Positions 54,558 through 63,894 of a stretch of DNA of 64,000 nucleotides are shown here, one piece after another. The stretch covers positions 2,422,001-2,486,000 of the forward strand of contig NZ_CP133266.1 in assembly GCF_030915485.1 (NCBI RefSeq), written 5' to 3'. The position numbers were made by a program, and so were the translations under genes. This stretch comes from Neobacillus sp. PS3-40 (lineage in GTDB: Bacteria > Bacillota > Bacilli > Bacillales > Cytobacillaceae). The notes below the pieces were generated by a model. That model made no database searches. It was not told the DNA's origin and worked only from the letters and a program-made list of their open reading frames with translations. Position 1 is the stretch's first letter; each line of letters begins with the position of its first letter.

Positions 54558-56381
54558 GAGGCTGGGACAAAACCCACCTCTGAGATGAAAAAGCCGGTGG
54601 AATTTTACGATAAGTAAAATTTCACCGGCTTTGATTATTTTCCAATAAAAATAAGGGCCACTTCTGATAAAATAAAGTTACCACACCAAATTTCATCCGA
54701 AAGAAGGGTCCTTATGTTCAAAAATTATATCATGAATCAATTAGTTTTGCCTTTAGATTTAGAAGTAAAATTACAAAATAATGATATTGCCTACCATGTC
54801 CATCATTTAGTTGAAAGTATCCCTCATGAAGCGTTCGAACCATTTCTTCGAAATGAGGGTTGCCCAGCCTATCATCCACGCATGATGCTTAAAATTATCT
54901 TATGTGCCTACACACAATCTGTCTTTTCAGGGCGTAAAATTGAAGCCTTATTAAAAGATAGTATCCGTATGATGTGGCTGGCTCAAGGACATGAACCAAG
55001 CTACCGCACAATAAACCGATTCCGTGTTCAATCAGAAGTGAAAGATTTAATCCGCCAATGTTTCGTCCAATTCCGTTGCCAATTGATTGAAGAAAAACTT
55101 ATCGATCAAGAAGCGGTTTTTATCGATGGCACAAAGATTGAAGCGAATGCGAATAAATTTACGTTTGTCTGGAAGAAATCGGTTGAGAAATATCATCAAA
55201 GTTTAATTGAAAAGTCAAATCAGCTATACAATGAACTACTTGAGAACGAAATCATACCTGAAATTAAATGTGAAAGCGATGAACAGTTATCATTGGAAGA
55301 GATCGCTCAATTGGTTAAAAAAGTGGACGATGTCGTAACCGAGTATGATAAACAAATTGAAGTATCGACAGACGTTCTAGAACGAAAAGCCTTAAGAAGT
55401 GAACGTAAATACCCGAAACAAGTGCGTAAACAGTTGATTGATTTTGTCTTACGAAAACAGAAATACCAACAAGACTTTGAAATATTTGGCACACGTAATA
55501 GCTATTCTAAAACAGATCCGGATGCGACATTTATGCGAATGAAAGATGATTATATGCAAAACGGACAATTGAAGGCAGGTTACAATGTACAAATCGCAAC
55601 GGAAGGTCAATACGCGCTTGCCTATAGTTTATTTTCAAACCCAACAGATACACGTACGTTAATTCCATTTCTAGATGAGATCGAGCAGCATTATTTCGAG
55701 TTACCGAAACACATTGTCGCAGATGCAGGTTATGGTAGTGAACAAAACTATAATGATATCCTTTCGAACAGAAAACGAGAAGCACTTATTACGTATAACA
55801 TGTATTTGAAAGAACAAAAGAAAAAGTATAAACAAAACACATTTAATCCCGACAATTGGCAGTATAATGAAGAAACAGATACATATACATGTCCCAATCA
55901 GAAACTTCTTAAATTTCAATATTATTCTATACGTAATGACCGTACAGACTTCCAACGGAAGTTCAAAATCTATGAGTGCGAAGACTGTTCAGGATGCCCG
56001 TTCCGTTCATCATGTACAAAAGCAAAAGAAGGAAACAATCGAAAACTAATGGTGAATGAAAAATGGGAACAGCAAAAAGAATATGTAAGAGAGAAGCTTT
56101 CAGAAGAGAAAACGAGTGCCATCTATCGAAAACGCAAAATCGATGTGGAACCAGTTTTTGGATTCTTGAAGGCTAATTTGCGTTTCTCTCGGTTTTCTGT
56201 ACGAGGAAAATCGAAAGTAGAAAACGAAATGGGCCTCGCGTTAATGGCAGTGAATTTAAGAAAATTCACTGCCAACAACTAAGGTAATAGAAGAATTAAC
56301 ACCCCAAAATAGATAAAGGTGAATTTGAGTAAGCTCAAATTCACCTTTCTTACTATTTGAAGCTAGTTATGTCCCAGCCTC
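54558..56381 (+). mobile_element. IS1182-family insertion sequence, copy 1
   Basis: 1824-base element bounded by inverted ends GAGGCTGGGACA and TGTCCCAGCCTC around one transposase gene. Left end carries the hairpin AAAGCCGGTG/CACCGGCTTT (54590-54632), right end the hairpin AAGGTGAATTTGAG/CTCAAATTCACCTT (56316-56348). An inverted, apparently identical copy lies at 59550. I see no convincing target duplication at either side. Confidence 0.92.
54714..56282 (+). CDS. IS1182-family transposase, copy 1
   Basis: 522 residues, intact. N-terminal DUF772-type part (HPRMMLKIILCAYTQSVFSG), then a DDE catalytic domain with likely Asp138 (VFIDGTKIEANANKF), Asp337 (IVADAGYGSEQNY) and Glu479 (RKIDVEPVFGFLKANLRF). 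A cysteine-rich insertion (CEDCSGCPFRSSC) lies near 421-434. The protein is identical to that of copy 2. ATG after AGAAGGG. Confidence 0.95.
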   Translation: MFKNYIMNQLVLPLDLEVKLQNNDIAYHVHHLVESIPHEAFEPFLRNEGCPAYHPRMMLKIILCAYTQSVFSGRKIEALLKDSIRMMWLAQGHEPSYRTINRFRVQSEVKDLIRQCFVQFRCQLIEEKLIDQEAVFIDGTKIEANANKFTFVWKKSVEKYHQSLIEKSNQLYNELLENEIIPEIKCESDEQLSLEEIAQLVKKVDDVVTEYDKQIEVSTDVLERKALRSERKYPKQVRKQLIDFVLRKQKYQQDFEIFGTRNSYSKTDPDATFMRMKDDYMQNGQLKAGYNVQIATEGQYALAYSLFSNPTDTRTLIPFLDEIEQHYFELPKHIVADAGYGSEQNYNDILSNRKREALITYNMYLKEQKKKYKQNTFNPDNWQYNEETDTYTCPNQKLLKFQYYSIRNDRTDFQRKFKIYECEDCSGCPFRSSCTKAKEGNNRKLMVNEKWEQQKEYVREKLSEEKTSAIYRKRKIDVEPVFGFLKANLRFSRFSVRGKSKVENEMGLALMAVNLRKFTANN

Positions 56382-56609
56382 TTATAAAAAGGATTAAAAT
56401 TCGACAAAATCAAAAAAGTAAGCAAAAAGCACCATTTTGATTTTAATAGGTTGACGAAAGTTCATAAATATGACAAAATTTCCAAAGGTTGTATAAAAAA
56501 GATAAAAGGAGGGGAAAATATTGCACTATTAATTAAAACAAATTGATTAAATAAATTTACATATACTTATTTTACATTAATATAAAAATATACATAAACG
56601 GGTGAAATA

Positions 56610-57293
56610 ATGAAAACAATAATATCCTACGAATTTTATAATTCCTTCAAAAGTTTTAAATCAATTTTAATTATCCTATTTTTTACTTTATCCTCGATAC
56701 TTACTGCTCATTTCCTTTCTAATCAACCTTCGCTAACAAATTCAATGCATTCTGGATCAGTATATACTTCCAGCATAAAACTTTTAGTCTTTTTCTTTGG
56801 ATTTCTTTTTGTGTCATCTATTTCACATGATGTGATTAATAAAGAATTAGACTTTCAAACCATTCGCTTGCTTGTTACTAAAACCTCTAAAGGAAATATT
56901 ATATTTGGTAAATTTTTAGGGGTATTTTTATTCTGGGTTGTATCCACTACTGCATGTTTTATAATTGTTTCCTTATATGCTAAACAATGGTTTTTTCTAG
57001 ATTATACAGTTGTAATTATATTTTTATTCTTTATAGTTACCATTACTTTATTTTTATCAACAATTATAGCGAAGCCAGGATTAACCATGTTTATAGGGAT
57101 TTTTATAGGAATTATTGCTCCTATTTTAGGTTTTTGGGCCGCCTTTTCAACAAAATGGTTTCTAATTCCTTTTAGATACTTTTTACCTTATTACTATGTT
57201 GTTCAATCTAATGGATATTTAATTTTCCCAGCATTATTCGGTTTTATTTTGTTGTTTATTTCCTACTTTATCTTTAAAAGGAAGGATTTATAA
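56610..57293 (+). CDS. ABC-2 type exporter permease
   Basis: 227 residues, strongly hydrophobic with about six membrane segments (near 18-36, 60-78, 105-125, 133-152, 158-180, 200-221). Contains the cytoplasmic VINKELDFQTIRLLVTKTSK loop typical of ABC-2 permeases. The DNA is markedly more AT-rich than the neighbouring housekeeping genes, which suggests acquisition. Paired with the ATPase one base downstream. The substrate is unknown; peptide or antibiotic export is only a guess. Confidence 0.85.
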   Translation: MKTIISYEFYNSFKSFKSILIILFFTLSSILTAHFLSNQPSLTNSMHSGSVYTSSIKLLVFFFGFLFVSSISHDVINKELDFQTIRLLVTKTSKGNIIFGKFLGVFLFWVVSTTACFIIVSLYAKQWFFLDYTVVIIFLFFIVTITLFLSTIIAKPGLTMFIGIFIGIIAPILGFWAAFSTKWFLIPFRYFLPYYYVVQSNGYLIFPALFGFILLFISYFIFKRKDL

Positions 57294-57294
57294 T

Positions 57295-58203
57295 ATGAGG
57301 GCGATTGAAGTATTTCAACTTGAAAAAAGTTATAAAAAGAAACAGGTATTAAATGGGATTAATTTAGAGGTTAATACAGGAGAAATTTTTGGACTTCTAG
57401 GAAGAAATGGGGCTGGGAAATCAACCTTTATTCATACTTTAACAGGAATAACAAATAAAACAGCAGGTAATTTTAAAATTTTGGGTTTTAGTGATAAACA
57501 AATTGATCAAATTAAACAAAAAATTGGAGTAATGCCAGATACATCTAATTTATATCAGCATATGAGGGCAATTGATTTTCTAAAATACATGGGGAAAATA
57601 AAAGACGAAAAGAAAAAAAATCAAGATTATAAAGATCTTTTAAATCAAGTAGGTTTATTTAATGTTGAAAAAGAAAAAATTAAATCATTCTCTTTTGGAA
57701 TGAAGAAAAAAATAAGCATTGCTCAAGCATTATTGGGTAATCCGGATTTAGTTTTTTTAGATGAACCTACATCAGGGCTAGATCCAGAGTCAGGTATAGA
57801 AATTCAACAGTTAATAAAAAGATTAAAGCAACAAGGAAAAACTATTTTTCTAACTTCGCATAATTTAAATGAAGTAGAAAAGATATGTGATCGAGTTGCT
57901 ATTATGAGCGAAGGAAAGATAGTTAAAGTTGGAACTGTTCGAGAGCTAAAAATGGCTACTAATGAATCTGTTATTATTCATATTCGTACAAAACCAATTT
58001 TGGATAAACAAACAATAAGTACATTAATAAATAATTCAGATTCTATAAGATATCTTAAACAAATTAACGATTTTGCAATTTTTGAATTAGATAGCGAGGA
58101 AAATGTTCCTTATTTAATAGACTTATTTAGGGAAAATAATATTAAGATTTATGAAATTAAAATTCAAGAACAAACTTTAGAAGATGTTTTTATGGCTGTA
58201 TGA
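57295..58203 (+). CDS. ABC transporter ATP-binding protein
   Basis: 302 residues of the CcmA/BcrA type. Walker A GRNGAGKST near 36, signature SFGMKKKISIAQALL near 138 (a variant of LSGGQ), Walker B LVFLDEPTSGLD near 157 and the His switch LTSHNLNEVEKICDR near 190, then a C-terminal extension of about 85 residues. Starts one base after the permease stop, so the two form one exporter. AT-rich like its partner and absent from this place in B. subtilis. Confidence 0.9.
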   Translation: MRAIEVFQLEKSYKKKQVLNGINLEVNTGEIFGLLGRNGAGKSTFIHTLTGITNKTAGNFKILGFSDKQIDQIKQKIGVMPDTSNLYQHMRAIDFLKYMGKIKDEKKKNQDYKDLLNQVGLFNVEKEKIKSFSFGMKKKISIAQALLGNPDLVFLDEPTSGLDPESGIEIQQLIKRLKQQGKTIFLTSHNLNEVEKICDRVAIMSEGKIVKVGTVRELKMATNESVIIHIRTKPILDKQTISTLINNSDSIRYLKQINDFAIFELDSEENVPYLIDLFRENNIKIYEIKIQEQTLEDVFMAV

Positions 58204-58429
58204 AAATAAAAATTCTGAAATTCAGTCAAATACTTGATTAAATAATAACTTTGGCGTAATTCTGTATTTGTGGTCAATGATAAGGAAGGCATCGAATATC
58301 CTTGCCAAGATAAATCGTATGATTATTTATTGTTCCAGGGAGAACAAAACGGATTAATAACTTCTATATATATCACTATAACAACGGTTAATATATGTGA
58401 TACATTTAACTGGTTCACAAGTTTGAATA

Positions 58430-58438
58430 TGATATACT
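58430..58438 (+). promoter_or_regulatory. Candidate extended -10 promoter of salA
   Basis: TGATATACT (TGn plus TATACT) lies about 35 bases before the salA start. No good -35 is visible at 17 bases. It would let salA be expressed independently of the inserted genes. Confidence 0.5.
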
Positions 58439-58474
58439 GTTCCTGTAAACGAATTCAATAAGGTGGGTGTTTAG

Positions 58475-59539
58475 ATGTTAACTGAAGTAAAAGTCCGTGA
58501 AATACTGGGCGGTCTTAAGGATCCATTTATACATAAAACATTTGCGGAAATAAAAGCTATTCAAGATGTAAAAATAAAAGATGAAAAAAATCATGTAAGT
58601 GTTAAGATTGCAATTGCTAAAACAGGCACATCTGAACAACTACAACTTCAGACTCAAATCGTTAACCTTTTAAAAGAAGCTGGAGCGGCGACGGTAGGTA
58701 TTCGCTTTGGTGAACTTTCTGAGGGAGAATTGGCCAAGCACCGCGGTTCTGCAGGTGAAAGTGATGAAAGCGACAAGAGTTTATTATCGCCTAATAGTAA
58801 AACTACTTTTATTGCGGTCGCAAGCGGTAAGGGTGGGGTTGGTAAATCAACTGTTGCTGTTAACCTTGCAGTATCTTTAGCGCGTTTAGGCAAAAAGGTT
58901 GGCCTCATTGATGCTGATATTTATGGCTTTAGTGTCCCTGATATGATGGGGATTTCTGAAAGACCTGTAGTCGAAAATGAACGAATTCTTCCGGTAGATC
59001 GGTTTGGAGTTAAAGTAATCTCAATGGGCTTCTTTGTTGAAGATAACGCTCCAATCATTTGGCGTGGACCGATGCTTGGAAAAATGTTAAATAGTTTCTT
59101 TAAAGAAGTAGAATGGGGAGAACTTGATTACTTGCTATTAGACCTTCCACCAGGAACAGGTGATATAGCATTGGATGTTCATACCATGCTTCCTTCTTGC
59201 AAAGAAATCATCGTAACAACTCCGCATCCAACGGCAGCATTTGTAGCTGCGCGTGCAGGAGCGATGGCTTTACGAACTGAACATGAAATTCTTGGTGTTA
59301 TTGAAAACATGGCCTATTTTGAAAGTAAGGTAACTGGTGAAAAAGAATATGTATTTGGTAAAGGCGGCGGCGATAAATTAGCTGAAGAATTAAACACTGA
59401 AGTCTTAGGACGTCTACCGCTAGCTCAACCTAACTGGGATGAAGAGGAGTTTGCTCCTTCCGTCTATCAGGAAGATCACAGTACAGGTAAAATCTACTTA
59501 GAAATTGCCAAGCATGTTCTAGCAAGTCTAGATAAATAA
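58475..59539 (+). CDS. salA: Mrp/NBP35 family ATPase SalA
   Basis: 354 residues. N-terminal DUF59-type domain (about 1-85), then a P-loop ATPase domain with deviant Walker A GKGGVGKST near 119 and LLLDLPPGTGD near 226. Mrp proteins act as iron-sulfur cluster carriers; B. subtilis SalA is also a regulator of protease expression through scoC. It keeps its ancestral orientation but is now enclosed between two IS copies; the second begins 10 bases after its stop. Confidence 0.93.
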   Translation: MLTEVKVREILGGLKDPFIHKTFAEIKAIQDVKIKDEKNHVSVKIAIAKTGTSEQLQLQTQIVNLLKEAGAATVGIRFGELSEGELAKHRGSAGESDESDKSLLSPNSKTTFIAVASGKGGVGKSTVAVNLAVSLARLGKKVGLIDADIYGFSVPDMMGISERPVVENERILPVDRFGVKVISMGFFVEDNAPIIWRGPMLGKMLNSFFKEVEWGELDYLLLDLPPGTGDIALDVHTMLPSCKEIIVTTPHPTAAFVAARAGAMALRTEHEILGVIENMAYFESKVTGEKEYVFGKGGGDKLAEELNTEVLGRLPLAQPNWDEEEFAPSVYQEDHSTGKIYLEIAKHVLASLDK

Positions 59540-59549
59540 AAATGGTAAA

Positions 59550-61373
59550 GAGGCTGGGACATAACTAGCTTCAAATAGTAAGAAAGGTGAATTTGAGCTT
59601 ACTCAAATTCACCTTTATCTATTTTGGGGTGTTAATTCTTCTATTACCTTAGTTGTTGGCAGTGAATTTTCTTAAATTCACTGCCATTAACGCGAGGCCC
59701 ATTTCGTTTTCTACTTTCGATTTTCCTCGTACAGAAAACCGAGAGAAACGCAAATTAGCCTTCAAGAATCCAAAAACTGGTTCCACATCGATTTTGCGTT
59801 TTCGATAGATGGCACTCGTTTTCTCTTCTGAAAGCTTCTCTCTTACATATTCTTTTTGCTGTTCCCATTTTTCATTCACCATTAGTTTTCGATTGTTTCC
59901 TTCTTTTGCTTTTGTACATGATGAACGGAACGGGCATCCTGAACAGTCTTCGCACTCATAGATTTTGAACTTCCGTTGGAAGTCTGTACGGTCATTACGT
60001 ATAGAATAATATTGAAATTTAAGAAGTTTCTGATTGGGACATGTATATGTATCTGTTTCTTCATTATACTGCCAATTGTCGGGATTAAATGTGTTTTGTT
60101 TATACTTTTTCTTTTGTTCTTTCAAATACATGTTATACGTAATAAGTGCTTCTCGTTTTCTGTTCGAAAGGATATCATTATAGTTTTGTTCACTACCATA
60201 ACCTGCATCTGCGACAATGTGTTTCGGTAACTCGAAATAATGCTGCTCGATCTCATCTAGAAATGGAATTAACGTACGTGTATCTGTTGGGTTTGAAAAT
60301 AAACTATAGGCAAGCGCGTATTGACCTTCCGTTGCGATTTGTACATTGTAACCTGCCTTCAATTGTCCGTTTTGCATATAATCATCTTTCATTCGCATAA
60401 ATGTCGCATCCGGATCTGTTTTAGAATAGCTATTACGTGTGCCAAATATTTCAAAGTCTTGTTGGTATTTCTGTTTTCGTAAGACAAAATCAATCAACTG
60501 TTTACGCACTTGTTTCGGGTATTTACGTTCACTTCTTAAGGCTTTTCGTTCTAGAACGTCTGTCGATACTTCAATTTGTTTATCATACTCGGTTACGACA
60601 TCGTCCACTTTTTTAACCAATTGAGCGATCTCTTCCAATGATAACTGTTCATCGCTTTCACATTTAATTTCAGGTATGATTTCGTTCTCAAGTAGTTCAT
60701 TGTATAGCTGATTTGACTTTTCAATTAAACTTTGATGATATTTCTCAACCGATTTCTTCCAGACAAACGTAAATTTATTCGCATTCGCTTCAATCTTTGT
60801 GCCATCGATAAAAACCGCTTCTTGATCGATAAGTTTTTCTTCAATCAATTGGCAACGGAATTGGACGAAACATTGGCGGATTAAATCTTTCACTTCTGAT
60901 TGAACACGGAATCGGTTTATTGTGCGGTAGCTTGGTTCATGTCCTTGAGCCAGCCACATCATACGGATACTATCTTTTAATAAGGCTTCAATTTTACGCC
61001 CTGAAAAGACAGATTGTGTGTAGGCACATAAGATAATTTTAAGCATCATGCGTGGATGATAGGCTGGGCAACCCTCATTTCGAAGAAATGGTTCGAACGC
61101 TTCATGAGGGATACTTTCAACTAAATGATGGACATGGTAGGCAATATCATTATTTTGTAATTTTACTTCTAAATCTAAAGGCAAAACTAATTGATTCATG
61201 ATATAATTTTTGAACATAAGGACCCTTCTTTCGGATGAAATTTGGTGTGGTAACTTTATTTTATCAGAAGTGGCCCTTATTTTTATTGGAAAATAATCAA
61301 AGCCGGTGAAATTTTACTTATCGTAAAATTCCACCGGCTTTTTCATCTCAGAGGTGGGTTTTGTCCCAGCCTC
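59550..61373 (-). mobile_element. IS1182-family insertion sequence, copy 2
   Basis: 1824 bases, the same length as copy 1, in the opposite orientation. It begins GAGGCTGGGACATAACTAGC beside salA and ends at GTCCCAGCCTC. The flanks extend the inverted ends by TAAA/TTTA. It has landed at or near the normal salA terminator position and separates salA from gerD. Confidence 0.92.
59649..61217 (-). CDS. IS1182-family transposase, copy 2
   Basis: 522 residues, amino-acid identical to copy 1, intact with the same DDE residues (Asp138, Asp337, Glu479). Identity suggests recent transposition or gene conversion. Transcription points towards salA, but the element's own end hairpin would limit antisense read-through. 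Confidence 0.95.
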   Translation of the reverse strand: MFKNYIMNQLVLPLDLEVKLQNNDIAYHVHHLVESIPHEAFEPFLRNEGCPAYHPRMMLKIILCAYTQSVFSGRKIEALLKDSIRMMWLAQGHEPSYRTINRFRVQSEVKDLIRQCFVQFRCQLIEEKLIDQEAVFIDGTKIEANANKFTFVWKKSVEKYHQSLIEKSNQLYNELLENEIIPEIKCESDEQLSLEEIAQLVKKVDDVVTEYDKQIEVSTDVLERKALRSERKYPKQVRKQLIDFVLRKQKYQQDFEIFGTRNSYSKTDPDATFMRMKDDYMQNGQLKAGYNVQIATEGQYALAYSLFSNPTDTRTLIPFLDEIEQHYFELPKHIVADAGYGSEQNYNDILSNRKREALITYNMYLKEQKKKYKQNTFNPDNWQYNEETDTYTCPNQKLLKFQYYSIRNDRTDFQRKFKIYECEDCSGCPFRSSCTKAKEGNNRKLMVNEKWEQQKEYVREKLSEEKTSAIYRKRKIDVEPVFGFLKANLRFSRFSVRGKSKVENEMGLALMAVNLRKFTANN

Positions 61374-61527
61374 TTTATTACATTGATATATTGTATTAAA
61401 TTTTATGGATTATCTGTGTGAAATGAAATAAAGCATAAGCATTCCGAAAATGTAAATTGTAACTTTGTTAGTTAGGAAGCACTAGTGCCTTGCTGTAAAA
61501 GACTTTCTAGTGGTTCTTGGTGGGAAT

Positions 61528-62157
61528 TTATGCACCACTGCTTTGCCCACCAGATTGTCCACCTGTTTTACTTTGCCCGCTTGTGGGTTGATTTTCACTT
61601 GATTTGCCTTTGTTCAATTCACTAGCGGCTTTAATTAAAATTTCCTGCATTTTTACTTTAAACAATGGACTTTCAATTGTTTCGGTTATTACTTTTTGTA
61701 AATTATCACGGTATTCCTTACTTTTTAATGAATCAGCCATTTCCTTTTTAATTTCTGGTTCTTTAAATACCTGAATCATCATGTCTCTATATTCAGGATC
61801 ATTCATCAATTGTTTAAGCAATTTTTCATTTTCTGATTTCATATTTTTAGCAACACCTTCTGCGAACTTAGGGTCACTAAATGTTTTCTTCCAAAATTCA
61901 GAAGCTTTATCAGTAGTAAGTGTTTGTTGAATCGTGTCAGACACAACTTTTTGATCCATCACTAATTTTTGCTTCATTTTATCATCAGACATGACATCCT
62001 GAATTGCTTTCTTCCCATCATCTGTTTTAAGAATATCGACCACCATTTTTTTTGTTTGTTCGTAATCCACTTGTCCACTTCCGACTGTGTCACTGGAGGA
62101 ACAACTGTTTAGGAACACCATGACGAGTAGGAGGAGCAACATGCTTTTTGCCTTCAT
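61528..62157 (-). CDS. gerD: Spore germination lipoprotein GerD
   Basis: 209 residues from ATG at 62157 on the reverse strand, behind AAAGGAGC. Signal peptide MKAKSMLLLLLVMVFLNSC with a lipobox (LNSC, Cys19). The helical middle (KMVVDILKTDDGKKAIQDVM) and a Ser/Gly/Gln-rich tail are typical. GerD organises nutrient germinant receptors into inner spore membrane clusters. Expressed late in the forespore in B. subtilis (sigma-G). Divergent to kbaA. Confidence 0.93.
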   Translation of the reverse strand: MKAKSMLLLLLVMVFLNSCSSSDTVGSGQVDYEQTKKMVVDILKTDDGKKAIQDVMSDDKMKQKLVMDQKVVSDTIQQTLTTDKASEFWKKTFSDPKFAEGVAKNMKSENEKLLKQLMNDPEYRDMMIQVFKEPEIKKEMADSLKSKEYRDNLQKVITETIESPLFKVKMQEILIKAASELNKGKSSENQPTSGQSKTGGQSGGQSSGA

Positions 62158-62306
62158 AAAAAAAGCTCCTTTCACAAATAAGTCCTTAATTTTAGAATGA
62201 AGATAAATCGCAAATATTATTCGTTAAGTATTTAAAATCTGGATTTTTCAAACTTGGATTGTTACAATCAAGAGGAAAATTAATTTGCTTTTTGGAGGAT
62301 AAGAGT

Positions 62307-62984
62307 GTGACTAGCCGTATTTGGGTAAAACTTTTTTTAACAACTTTAATGGTGGGCGGACTCACAACGGCTATTGTTGGTTTTATCGTTCGCTGGAATG
62401 AGTTCTTGCCATATTTTACCGAATTTAAACTAATTGATATTTTATCTACAACGATATGGTTAATAGCTATGGGTTTTCTTTTTAGTTTAATTAGTCAAAT
62501 GGGCTTTTTTGCTTACTTAACAATCCATCGGTTTGGTTTGGGGATTTTCAAATCAGTTTTCCTTTGGAATGCAGTTCAGGTAGTTTTGATTTTATTTGGG
62601 CTTTTTGACTTGGTGTACTTAAGGTTTGAAACATTTTCCAAAAGGGGAGAAGACCTTATTCCTTATATCGCCATTGCAGCGGTACTATTGGTAGCGGGTT
62701 TAGCTGTTGCATGGTTAAAAACGAAGCAGACTAATAAAGATGCGTTCATTCCAGCACTTTTCTTTATGATAGTGGTAACAATTTTAGAGTGGGTTCCTGT
62801 ATTAAGAGTAAATGAAAAAAGTTGGCTTTATCTTATGATGTTTTCATTAATAACATGCAATGCATATCAATTATTAATACTACATAAGCTAAATGCTCAA
62901 TCTGAAGTGGTACGGAAAAGGCTGATTGGAAGCAATAATAAAAGGGAAGTAAAAAATAAATTGCAAAAAAAACCGTCCAATTGA
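62307..62984 (+). CDS. kbaA: KinB signalling pathway activation protein KbaA
   Basis: 225 residues from GTG 62307, seven bases after TTGGAGGA. About six hydrophobic segments. KbaA supports the KinB sensor kinase branch of the phosphorelay that starts sporulation. The C-terminus is a basic tail (KREVKNKLQKK). Ends convergently with pdaB at a shared terminator. Confidence 0.88.
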   Translation: MTSRIWVKLFLTTLMVGGLTTAIVGFIVRWNEFLPYFTEFKLIDILSTTIWLIAMGFLFSLISQMGFFAYLTIHRFGLGIFKSVFLWNAVQVVLILFGLFDLVYLRFETFSKRGEDLIPYIAIAAVLLVAGLAVAWLKTKQTNKDAFIPALFFMIVVTILEWVPVLRVNEKSWLYLMMFSLITCNAYQLLILHKLNAQSEVVRKRLIGSNNKREVKNKLQKKPSN

Positions 62985-63005
62985 AAATTTGTTGGACGGT
63001 TTTTA
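62966..63005. terminator. Bidirectional terminator between kbaA and pdaB
   Basis: AAACCGTCCAA pairs with TTGGACGGTTT around an 11-base loop, with an A-run on one side and a T-run on the other, so it can end both convergent genes. It overlaps the kbaA stop codon. Confidence 0.9.
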
Positions 63006-63008
63006 TGT

Positions 63009-63761
63009 TTATTTAATTTCTGTCGATTGAACATTTCCATTTGCAATCATTTCAGATACTGTTACAAGCTTAAAACCATGATCCCGTAAACTCCCTATGA
63101 TTTGAGGTAATGCTTTTGCTGTTTGTTTCGCAGAGTCTGATGCGTGTAGAAGAATGATATCACCCTTTTTTGAATGCAGGGTATTTTCTACAATGTCTTT
63201 TACTCCTGGATTTGTCCAATCTTTTGAATCCACGCTCCAATGGACGACTGTGTACCCGTATCGCTCAGCGATATTTAAAGTTCGTTCATCAAAATGTCCA
63301 GTTGGTGCACGTAAAAGTTTTATATTCTTTACATTCAATTTATGAAATGATTCCTGGGCCATTGAAATATCTTTCTTAATTTTGGTATCTTCTATGTCGG
63401 TGTAATCCACATAGGTATAGCCGAGAATTCCAATTTCATAACCATCCTTTACAATACGATTGACAAGATCCGGATGACGTTCAGCCCATGAGCCTGCTAA
63501 AAAAAAGGTAGCAGATTGAACATTTTCTTTTTTTAAGACATCCAGGATGGGTTCTGCTTTTTCATCTCCCCAGCCAATATTAAAAGTAAGTGCAATATCC
63601 TTTTCTCCTCTGTAGACTGCCTTGGGCCCATCTTTTGTTGAAAAGACAGGCAGCTGTGAAATATTTCCGATATAAAGAAACCAAGCTGCAAAAAAAGCCA
63701 TAACCAAAATTAACGAAATTTGTTTTATAAATTTTCCATTTACCACCATAAAGATATTCAT
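63009..63761 (-). CDS. pdaB: Polysaccharide deacetylase family sporulation protein PdaB
   Basis: 250 residues from ATG 63761 on the reverse strand after GAGGTGATAAA; a longer upstream frame lacks support. One N-terminal membrane segment (about 14-30), then a NodB-type domain: IALTFNIGWGDEKAEPIL, SATFFLAGSWAERHPDLV, LLRAPTGHFDERT and DIILLHASDSAKQT. The position usually occupied by the catalytic Asp in TFD is Asn here, and the HxxxH metal motif is not obvious (the latter is also true of B. subtilis PdaB). PdaB is needed to keep spores stable late in sporulation. Confidence 0.92.
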   Translation of the reverse strand: MNIFMVVNGKFIKQISLILVMAFFAAWFLYIGNISQLPVFSTKDGPKAVYRGEKDIALTFNIGWGDEKAEPILDVLKKENVQSATFFLAGSWAERHPDLVNRIVKDGYEIGILGYTYVDYTDIEDTKIKKDISMAQESFHKLNVKNIKLLRAPTGHFDERTLNIAERYGYTVVHWSVDSKDWTNPGVKDIVENTLHSKKGDIILLHASDSAKQTAKALPQIIGSLRDHGFKLVTVSEMIANGNVQSTEIK

Positions 63762-63894
63762 TTTATCACCTCGTCCAATACTGTCCATATCACATACATA
63801 TGCATGTATTTTCTCGATATGATAAAAGATTTTAATCATAAAAAACGGATAATTGGAAATGAATACTAATAACGCTGTATCAAGGAGTGTTATG

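Noticed and set aside
54551-56390. Target-site duplications flanking the IS copies
   Set aside because: The bases next to the ends (TAAT/TTAT for copy 1 and TAAA/TTTA for copy 2) are inverted rather than direct repeats, so I cannot claim a duplication.
54558-61373. A classic composite transposon carrying resistance genes
   Set aside because: The enclosed salA is the resident chromosomal gene in its normal place and orientation, and no common flanking duplication is visible.
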